Source of the DNA: Corbicula japonica
Taxonomy: Eukaryota > Mollusca > Bivalvia > Venerida > Cyrenidae
Reading direction: 5' to 3'
Assembly: GCA_038501625.1 (NCBI GenBank)
Contig: JAZAYU010000012.1
Location: 3,162,001 to 3,226,000, forward strand
Length of the DNA stretch: 64,000 nt
Shown here: piece after piece, positions 60,952 to 64,000 of the stretch
How the letters are laid out: the number at the start of each line of letters is the position of its first letter
Position numbering within the stretch: the first letter of the stretch is position 1
Position numbers and translations under genes: made by a program
Notes under the pieces: generated by a model
The model's input: the letters and a program-made list of their open reading frames with translations, nothing else
Database searches by the model: none
What the model was told of the DNA's origin: nothing

Positions 60952-62708
60952 ACATTTCTGTAAAGAGATGTGTATTTTAACTGATAATCTGAATTTTAGT
61001 CAAATTTCTAAAATGTATTTATTATTCCCGGAGAAGAAACATCTTATAATTGTTAATCGTTCAATTGGTACGAGCAGTGTATACTTTTGCTAGCATTGCA
61101 TTGCAATATTATCATATTGAAATAATTTTGGCAATATTCAGTCATCATATATTAAAGAGTGGCGACTGTAAAGATGTAGGTAATTTGACTAGGGTATAAG
61201 AGTTTACGGATAGAAACAAAGAATATTACATTGTACATTATAAGTACTGTAGGAAAGACTTAACAGTTCGTTTTAAATCATTAGGATATTTTATATTGAG
61301 AGGTTTAATTTTTGATCAAAGGTCACAACTAGGAAATGCTATCCAAAATATTTAGTTATTTGGACAAATAGTCTATGTTTTATGACTTTTTTATAATGCA
61401 CAGTGGACAGAAATAGAATTTAACAATTCCAGATAAAAAAAACTCATATAAATTGATATAAATTGAATCCTGACAGTCGATTCTGGGACAGTCGGTGACT
61501 TAGATTTTATTATTTTTTAAATATCAATTCAAATAAAAGCAATAATTGTACTTACACATCTTGCTTTTCAAAGATGGCATATATCGGCAAAATGAATGGA
61601 TGGTGAAATCTGGATGCTGATATTTTCTAAAATAAAGACAAATTAGATATACATGTATTTTAGTTGATATACATATACTCGGATTCTCTCTCTTAAAAGC
61701 TAAACGAAACAAAGATTTCAAGATTTAGTTATATTTTATTTTAGCTCGCATCTTCTCTCATCAATTTCTTATGTGTTTAAGATGAGTGTCGAACAAACAA
61801 ATCTTAGGTTTTGATACTTTAGCAAAAATGTTGGTTAAAATTTAGAAATTAAATGAAAATAATAGGGGGTTATATAACCTACCTCCCCCAATGTTTTTAC
61901 TTTACCGATCAACACTTATCCCTAGTCTACTACCTTTGACTATCATAATATGTAAGAAAAGAACTTGGATGCAAACATGAACAATATATTAACTTCTAAG
62001 ACCAAAATATAATACAGAATGCAAATTAGACATATCGCACTTGAAAAATCAACCGGGTTAATGGTGGTGAACATGTATACAAGATTTCAAAGTCGTTATA
62101 AAAAAGTTTAGAAACTGGTGTGCATGCTTGGAAACTTTAATGATTCTGGTCATTATTTAATGAAAAAGTAAGCTGGAGTTATGGTGCTTTTTGAAACTAC
62201 CCAAGACATGTATAAAAGTGTACAAAGTGAGAAACGCTCTGGTCATTAAAAACAAGGGACTATTTCTGTAAATATAATGGGTGCGCTCTTCTTCTGATCG
62301 TCAGATATAATTCACAATCCAAAAATAAAATCAGTACCTGTAGTAGTCATTAAACGCTTCAGACAAATGTTCGAACGGACGGACGGACCTATACTATAAC
62401 ATTATACCAGCCGCCTTTTGTGGAGAATTATTTATGCACCTACATTTATTAGACCAATGACGATCTTGTAATACATATTACACTGAAATTTGTAGAATTT
62501 CTAGCTCAGGCTAGTTCCACACGAACAATATAATCCAAAAACACCATATTGTTATTTAATTTGCTTCGTTGTATAAGCCAGTACAAAACAAAAACATATC
62601 TAACCTGTTGGATGTGATCTTTGTCTTGAGAATCAATCACTCGAATTCTTTTGACGGCAACTTTTATCGCAAACCCTTCACTTTCTAAGGCTTGTATCTT
62701 CCGCAATA
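34722..62708 (-). CDS. Large gene: pseudokinase, zinc-binding segment, caspase-like peptidase, coiled coil (partial)
   Basis: The minus-strand exons found are 62708-62605, 61626-61556, 59818-59630, 53326-53088, 51876-51839, 51032-50943, 49589-49502, 46812-46681, 44983-44860, 42695-41859, 40948-40897, 40229-40107, 39132-39091, 36422-36339 and 34811-34722. Every junction is GT-AG and every phase agrees, giving about 768 residues in one frame. Order of parts: kinase-like fold without key catalytic residues, Cys/His cluster, caspase-like peptidase with His and Cys, coiled coil, Lys/Ser-rich repeats. Continuity of motifs across junctions (for example the leucine heptads over three exons) supports the chain. 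Both ends are missing. Likely cytosolic signalling, possibly immune or cell-death related by analogy with IRAK-type kinases and caspases; that role is inference. It could also be two genes if transcripts end at 41855. Confidence 0.72.
35141..35212 (-). mobile_element. tRNA-derived SINE fragment, reverse
   Basis: The complement reads CGCTGTCGCCGTACGGGTTCGCTCCC, the B-box half of the SINE at 15.6 kb. The A-box half is missing. Confidence 0.6.
35816..36185 (+). mobile_element. Penelope-like element, 3' end fragment
   Basis: Its reading matches the end of the element at 57.4-59 kb: a decayed GATCGTTTGACTACC..GGCAGGGGTTTAAGAGTTTATG coding end, then CATCGTGTTCTTGCTGATTT, CTTCTTATGTTTTATATGTTTG and GGAGTTATTTCACCAAGACA. 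It is truncated at the 5' side, carries stops, and lies between the two copies of the duplicated Lys/Ser exon. Confidence 0.75.
36450..38020. other. Intron-like AT-rich stretch
   Basis: It lies inside the large minus-strand gene, between exons 39132-39091 and 36422-36339. I see no further exon or clear element, except a weak tRNA-like GCCTAGCGTAGAGCGCTAGC near 36707. Confidence 0.45.
38028..38130 (+). mobile_element. tRNA-derived SINE, copy 2
   Basis: GGTTGTCCCGGCTAGCTCAGTCGGTAGCG (A box) and GACTAGGCGCTGTCGCCGTGACGG match the copy at 15615. Its B box (GTGATCGCATCTC) is decayed. Confidence 0.68.
39894..39932 (+). repeat. G-rich tract with G-quadruplex potential
   Basis: Five G runs of 4-11 bases separated by single T or A (GGGGGGTGGGGGGTGGGGG..). 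It lies in an intron of the large gene, which is transcribed from the other strand, so the RNA would be C-rich. Confidence 0.85.
41336..41660 (+). repeat. Dispersed repeat family R1, copy 2
   Basis: Shares GCACGATCGGTTCGATTGAACCTGT, CCCACGCCGCTCAGCTCCGGGTTGA and the later GATCCTGCATATCACATAG with other R1 copies. The central part is missing. Confidence 0.6.
41859..44983 (-). CDS. Caspase-like (clan CD) peptidase domain, two exons
   Basis: Exon 44983-44860 carries the first strand and helix (DDWGALLIAGHG, FRKDVEIIKKAISSGFG). Exon 42695-41859, 837 nt, carries the rest. The presumed catalytic His is in LLIYVSCHGAREK (codon 42577-42575) and the Cys in YFVIILDRCFPP (codon 42247-42245). HWIQFNACRSDEPALA then QSIFTKYFDQALKG matches the small-subunit pattern in which surface checks precede an 'FT..L..AL.G' helix. 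About 110 residues separate His and Cys, well above the 40-50 usual in caspases; the extra part is rich in Gln, Thr, Ser and acidic residues. The exon ends in a consensus donor GTAAGT whose TAA is also an in-frame stop, so unspliced RNA would end the protein here. Confidence 0.8.
42696..43231. other. Intron sequence without recognisable feature
   Basis: AT-rich. It lies between the two caspase-like exons and shows no repeat I can identify. Confidence 0.45.
43232..43730 (-). repeat. Dispersed repeat family R1, copy 3
   Basis: The complement carries the R1 blocks in order: GCAGGCTCGGTTTGATTGGG, GCCGCCTAGCCCCGGTTTGAG, GATCCATTCCAAACGATAG, and CCAGCC near the far end. It adjoins the palindrome at 43.76-44.07 kb. 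Confidence 0.7.
43760..44070. repeat. Long near-perfect palindrome, arms about 135-150 bp
   Basis: The arms 43785-43917 and 43922-44050 are almost perfectly complementary (GGCGGAACTGAATAAA at one end, TTTATTCAGTTCCGCC at the other) around a centre of about 4 bp at TGAACAGAAA/TTTCTGTTCA. Weaker pairing extends outward to CAAGGAAA and TTTCCTTG. The arms contain R1 sequence (GGCGGAACTGAAT, AAAATCCTG), so this is a head-to-head R1 arrangement inside an intron. Confidence 0.9.
44080..44235 (-). repeat. Dispersed repeat family R1, copy 4 (partial)
   Basis: Matches the R1 end reversed: GGTCTGGACAGTAATG, CAATCAAAACAGGCCTGCAATATTTTCATA, GTGGCTTTCAATGTTCTCTTTTCA. It is the right neighbour of the palindrome and has the same orientation as copy 3. 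Confidence 0.6.
45567..45826. mobile_element. MITE with 38-bp terminal inverted repeats
   Basis: The left TAATTGGGGCGCGCC..GGGAAAAGGTACCTTCGG is complementary to the right CCGAAGGTACCTTTTCCC..GGCGCGCC-like GACGCGCCCCAATTA. It is 260 bp with no coding capacity. AATT borders both ends, but because AATT is self-complementary I cannot tell a target duplication from extended repeat. Confidence 0.85.
45990..46200 (-). pseudogene. Degenerate L1-like ORF1 fragment
   Basis: On the minus strand a frame reads DLEARSLRNILIFGG then KNENC, resembling the RNA-binding region of L1-type ORF1 proteins ('EARSxRNNLIFxGI..E..C'). A stop follows soon after, and no reverse transcriptase is adjacent. It is a short, broken fragment. 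Family assignment rests on this motif only. Confidence 0.4.
46681..49589 (-). CDS. Cys/His zinc-binding segment (RING/B-box-like), two exons
   Basis: Exon 49589-49502 enters in phase 0 and ends with KICDVCMINQV. Exon 46812-46681 continues ADELSTEYHVNCRQKMEL, then CTAC and CFSC. The potential ligands in order are C-x2-C, H-x2-C, C-x2-C and C-x2-C, eight in all, enough for two zinc ions in a RING- or B-box-like fold. The spacing does not match a classical C3HC4 RING, so the exact type is open. It sits directly between the kinase-like and caspase-like domains. If it is a true RING the protein could act in ubiquitin transfer, but I see no decisive evidence for that. Confidence 0.6.
46835..47185 (+). 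repeat. Dispersed repeat family R2, copy 2
   Basis: Left end CAGTATGCAATCTGTAGGTTCGTA, middle GTTAACATATGCAACGAGAAAT..TTCGAACCT, right end TTTTGGAGTTCGGT, as at 10655-10980. The inner part differs by insertions. Confidence 0.6.
47835..48550 (+). repeat. Tandem repeat (unit about 135-170 bp) ending in a GACGGACGG-type tail
   Basis: Four diverged units each contain GGCATAACTCCATCAAATGTGA and GACCTTGACC, starting near 47838, 47972, 48141 and 48300. After a short AT-rich stretch comes GACGGACGGATGGACAAATCC. This kind of unit plus GGACGG tail is common among molluscan dispersed repeats, from general knowledge. Confidence 0.75.
48898..49479. mobile_element. MITE with about 75-bp terminal inverted repeats
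   Basis: The left CAGGGGGTAGGACG..CTTCCGAAGATAGTTAAGCGAGGAC..TGCATTGGGATAAAAATGGCGGTT is complementary to the right end finishing GTCCTACCCTCTG. It is 582 bp with no transposase. The right end lies 22 bp downstream (in gene sense) of the donor of exon 49589-49502. Target duplication is unclear. Confidence 0.88.
50474..50643. repeat. Foldback hairpin, 170 bp
   Basis: The left arm AGTTATTTCATATGTGATTTGGGAACAGTC and GATAGTGTTTTGAACTGTTGCCC pairs with the right arm ending GACTGTTCCCAAATC..TATGAAATAACT. The centre GAGGCCGTAGGCCGAG is also palindromic. Intronic. Confidence 0.9.
50943..62708 (-). CDS. Kinase-like domain exons (IRAK/Pelle-like pseudokinase)
   Basis: Six exons (62708-62605, 61626-61556, 59818-59630, 53326-53088, 51876-51839, 51032-50943). 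The ATP-site lysine motif VAVKRI is present (Lys codon 62652-62650). HHPFILPIYAIFEKQD and VFYFVSPYCENGNLQSRL match the beta4, beta5 and hinge parts, and IRIAYHIASAIHFLH matches helix E. The catalytic loop reads VHGGVSSSNIVLD where an active kinase has HRDxKxxN, so the catalytic Asp and Lys are replaced (HGG at 53301-53293). The metal-binding motif reads DFK in place of DFG (Asp codon 53241-53239). The helix C glutamate appears to be Lys (QQKISA). Helix F is likely DFETVISDLMIGSITG across the 38-nt exon. This is a pseudokinase, best compared with the IRAK/Pelle/receptor-like group. Confidence 0.78.
51375..51388 (-). other. Possible alternative 14-nt microexon
   Basis: On the minus strand TTTCAGCAGCTAAG is preceded by CTTTCTTTTCTAG and followed by GTAA. 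It would take the phase-1 end of exon 53326-53088 to phase 0, exactly as the 38-nt exon 51876-51839 does, so the two could only be used alternatively. It may be chance. Confidence 0.2.
51403..51667. repeat. 43-bp tandem repeat, six copies
   Basis: The unit TAACACTACATATGATTCAGTTATACTACCCATCACTTTATTT is repeated with almost no differences; only the first CACTACAT varies (CATTACAT, CAGTACAT). Intronic and evidently recent. Confidence 0.97.
52025..52072. repeat. Short hairpin left of the Crypton-like fragment
   Basis: TTTTATCGCATAATTGCC pairs with GGCAATTATGCGATAAAA around a 12-bp loop. Confidence 0.9.
52143..52484 (+). pseudogene. Crypton-like tyrosine recombinase, N-terminal fragment
   Basis: The frame from MATGERTLESLANRILD runs 113 codons to TGA. 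The part KNKATIPKTKSDVKKVREWL, EIEEIQPKELDVLLSRFLLS matches the N-terminal core-binding region of Crypton recombinases and their domesticated relatives (KCTD1/ZMYM/QRICH1-type DUF3504 proteins), where 'W..FREWL...I..I...EL...L..F' is typical. The catalytic C-terminal part is absent: the frame ends exactly as the hairpin at 52480 begins. It lies opposite in strand to the host gene, in the intron between exons 53326-53088 and 51876-51839. Either an element remnant or a captured fragment. Confidence 0.6.
52480..52584. repeat. Foldback hairpin, 105 bp, right of the Crypton-like fragment
   Basis: GGTGATCGGGGGCGGATGTTGATAATTGCCCCGCTAGAGATAAAATGCCC is followed by its near-exact complement. GCCCCGC and AATTGCC blocks are shared with the hairpin at 52025-52072. 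Confidence 0.93.
53590..53826. repeat. Array of AACTATGGTTATCGG-like motifs, cluster 1
   Basis: About eight diverged units of the type AACYATRGTTATCGNCCGA in both orientations. It flanks the left inverted end of the 1.5-kb element at 53827-55312. Confidence 0.7.
53827..55312. mobile_element. Putative DNA element with short terminal inverted repeats
   Basis: TATACGCCTTTCCAATAA at 53827-53844 is the exact complement of TTATTGGAAAGGCGTATA at 55295-55312, with weaker pairing further in (ACTTCCC and GGGAGGTAA). The 1.45-kb interior encodes nothing I recognise. Outside each end lies a cluster of AACTATGGTTATCGG units, which may be part of the element. The class is unknown. Confidence 0.55.
55340..55610. 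repeat. Array of AACTATGGTTATCGG-like motifs, cluster 2
   Basis: Units such as AATAACTATGGTTATCGGCC, AATAACTATGGTTACTGG and GATAACTATAGATATTGG. It borders the right inverted end at 55312. Confidence 0.7.
55828..55990 (+). repeat. Dispersed element end of the 'CAGTCAAACCTGT..AAGACCACC' type
   Basis: It starts ACAGTCAAACCTGTGCCAAA and repeats AAGACCA(C/T) blocks. This motif resembles ends of dispersed DNA elements in marine invertebrates, from general knowledge. No partner end was located. Confidence 0.35.
56455..56700. repeat. Array of AACTATGGTTATCGG-like motifs, cluster 3
   Basis: About nine units, including ATCCATAGTTATC, TTCATGGTTATCGCCCGATA and AATAACTATAGTTATCGGACC. No adjacent inverted end was seen. 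Confidence 0.7.
56810..57005 (-). mobile_element. Penelope-like element tail fragment (diverged)
   Basis: GAAATATGCATAAAAGGAACC, CACGCACCCAAGAGGG and GTTACCGCCTCGGAAAGGTCAGTGGCAAAACAATTTG match the tail of the copy at 57.4 kb at reduced identity. Confidence 0.65.
57390..58960 (-). mobile_element. Penelope-like element, 5'-truncated, with reverse transcriptase remnant
   Basis: Minus-strand frames give the reverse transcriptase core: VIGIPMCTNCAALVANLFLYCYE, TSRYLDDLFNIDN (active-site YLDD) and ISEKQANFLDLNLS, typical of the Penelope family ('GIPMGTNCAPLLADLFLYSYE'). At least two frameshifts (near 58.26-58.34 and 58.1 kb) break the 3' part, which ends GRGLRVYEGLWGKSFLKRT with a stop. The tail (57390-57860) carries GGAGTTATTTCACCAAGACA, CAGTGGCAAA and a GA/CT run, and is shared with five other fragments. 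No GIY-YIG endonuclease is present. The element is dead. Confidence 0.85.
59040..59190 (+). repeat. Dispersed repeat family R1, copy 5 (partial)
   Basis: TACTGCTTACGAAGCCTAGCCCAGGGTTGAGCACAAATCAAT and GTTTTGATCC align with the middle of R1 copy 1. Confidence 0.6.
60425..60690 (-). mobile_element. Penelope-like element tail fragment
   Basis: ATATGCATATCAGGAATCGCCACA, GTTACCGCCTTGGAACGGTCAGTGGCAAA and GGGGTTTAAACCAGGTTCTAGGGTGCAC match the tail of the element at 57.4 kb. There is no coding part. Confidence 0.8.
60918..60952. repeat. (ATT)n microsatellite
   Basis: About eleven ATT units in AT-rich DNA. Confidence 0.9.
60953..61555. other. Intron-like stretch between kinase exons
   Basis: No exon, array or element recognised. 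Confidence 0.4.
62030..62420 (+). repeat. Molluscan-type dispersed repeat with GGACGGACGG tail
   Basis: Two diverged internal units (GAGTTATGGTGCTTTTTGAAAC, ACAAGATTTCAAAGTCG) and a tail CGAACGGACGGACGGACC. It is similar in type to the block at 47.8-48.5 kb. It ends about 190 bp before the first kinase exon found. Confidence 0.55.
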
Positions 62709-62983
62709 CTTTAATGTTAAACAGGTAAAATGTAGATAGCAAATGTATATTGATAACATATACATAAAGAGTAAAACATGTTAATCAAGCTGACCAGTAA
62801 AAAGCAACACGCATACAAACAGCAGAAAATGATAAAATAATCAAAAAGGTATGTTAAAAAAATATTGATTTCAAACGAATTCACCACAAACCTTTAACTG
62901 AATGATAACATGACATCAAATTCAGGGGCAAAACATAATGGATTCTTTCTTAAAACAGTTTTAAGGCTGCATCAAAATCATAC

Positions 62984-63010
62984 CTGCCCAACCAGCTCCC
63001 CAAAGGTTCT
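62984..63010 (-). other. Candidate glycine-loop exon, 5' part replaced by a Penelope-like fragment
   Basis: On the minus strand GGAGCTGGTTGGGCAG is followed by GTATGATT. Read in the phase required by the next exon it gives GAGWA, then VLRKIQALES, as expected for the G-x-G loop just before VAVKRI. The bases further upstream are Penelope-like tail sequence. Either the exon was cut by the insertion, or its acceptor now lies inside the element. Confidence 0.4.
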
Positions 63011-63065
63011 CTTCTTCGATAATTGTTTGTGGCGTCCTATTTGAATTGACATACTTATAAAAAAT

Positions 63066-63111
<46 letters not shown>

Positions 63112-63182
63112 TCTCTTCTTTTTCGCTGCGTGGGGAGGCTGTGTTTTGTGAGTGTGGCGATTCCTGATATGCATATTTTACT
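62998..63182 (+). mobile_element. Penelope-like element tail fragment next to a candidate exon
   Basis: CTCTTCTTCGATAATTGTTTGTGGCGTCCTATTTGAATTGACATAC, a long CT run, then GCTGCGTGGGGAGGCTGTGTTTTG to GATATGCATAT is the last 185 bp of the element at 57.4 kb, in opposite orientation. Confidence 0.85.
63066..63109. repeat. (CT)n microsatellite within the Penelope-like tail
   Basis: About 20 CT units. The copy at 57460 has only five GA units at the same place, so the run has expanded here. Confidence 0.95.
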
Positions 63183-63714
63183 TTTTTAAGAACATATATT
63201 CAGAAGTTAATTCAAGACTTAACTTTAACACACTCACTTAACCGACAATGTTGCACATACATCATGTTATTACTTAATAATGTAGAGCTCTATTGCCAAT
63301 ATTAGACACATTGCGGTAGTTATTCGATAACCTGTTCAATACCTTAAATAAACTCAGAAAGATCAAAATGACAGGGAAAAAATAAAAAAAATAAATGATA
63401 GACTGTTTTGTTTTGGATTTACCTAGAAATCTTTATCAACCTCCGCCAAAAATAACGCATCTTAATTTTATTAAACAAATTTGTCGAGCTAACGTAACTT
63501 GTTATTAAACTTTTGGATAATGTCAACTTTATGTTGGAAAAGACCAAATAATATAAATTCTATTTGGAATTCTTAGGAATATATATACTTGTGTATGAAT
63601 AGCTGTATGAAAACGTAAATAATAATTATCTATTTAGTCTGACTCAATTTATAACAAGTACATAGGGTATAGTTACTACCATTATTATAATTACTAAGGA
63701 ACTTTGTGTTCAAG

Positions 63715-64000
63715 ATATACAAGATTTCGGTAAGATCATTGAGTAAGATCATTGAGTACCCGCCCTTTGGCTTTGCAATGCTATCAGCTTCTTATGTTTT
63801 ATATGTTTGTGTGCTTTTGCATGCAACACTGTTGAGCCGACGGGTGGGTTGGAGTTATTTCACCAAGACAACTTGTACTTGTACTTGTTTTGTGATACGA
63901 GAACCTGTTGGGGCAAGTGTGAGGTTGGTGCACCGTAGAACCTGGTTTAAACCCCCAGTGGCAATTTGTTTTACCACTGACCGTTCCAAGGCGGTATCCC
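63715..64000 (+). mobile_element. Penelope-like element tail, runs off the window
   Basis: It starts near GGTAAGATCATTGAGTA and carries CCGACGGGTGGGTTGGAGTTATTTCACC, GGGGCAAGTGTGAGGTTGGTGCACC and GGCGGTATCCC at the edge. It has the same order as the tail at 57.4-57.86 kb, reversed. TAAGATCATTGAGTA is tandemly doubled at its start. Confidence 0.85.

Overview
The window looks like nuclear DNA of an invertebrate animal, most likely a bivalve or other mollusc. It is AT-rich, its genes are split into short exons with GT-AG introns, and it is crowded with tRNA-derived SINEs, Penelope-like elements, a LINE, MITEs, foldback hairpins and minisatellites. The taxon is inferred from this style of repeats and was not confirmed by any search. 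Most open reading frames are non-coding. The real genes had to be rebuilt from short exons by matching splice sites and reading phase.

Left part (0-20 kb). The last exon of a secreted or GPI-anchored-looking protein lies at 382-1092. It is followed by three complete paralogous genes, A (3998-11130, minus), B (12591-14371, minus) and C (15868-18561, plus). Each has four coding exons of nearly constant length (95/121/100/119 nt) and encodes a secreted protein of 141-144 residues with four conserved cysteines. The pattern resembles the N-terminal domain of meteorin without its C-terminal part. B and C are divergent, head to head. Each intron of gene A carries a different tandem array. A frameshifted, unrecognised coding relic lies at 19.27-19.84 kb.

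Middle part (20-34 kb). This is mostly repeats: a TA-flanked MITE, foldbacks, an old degenerate satellite, and a LINE with an uninterrupted 1053-residue endonuclease/reverse transcriptase frame at 27174-30335.

Right part (34-64 kb). A minus-strand gene of at least 28 kb and 15 exons runs from about 62.7 kb to 34.7 kb and is incomplete at both ends. In order it encodes a protein-kinase fold lacking the catalytic Asp and Lys, a Cys/His zinc-binding segment, a caspase-like peptidase with its His/Cys pair, a coiled coil, and a duplicated Lys/Ser-rich exon. All phases agree across the chain and domain motifs run continuously over the junctions. This pseudokinase-caspase-like fusion is the most interesting item here. 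Its introns hold a truncated Crypton-like recombinase between two hairpins, several MITEs, a 300-bp palindrome and a cluster of Penelope-like fragments, one of which abuts the apparent glycine-loop exon.
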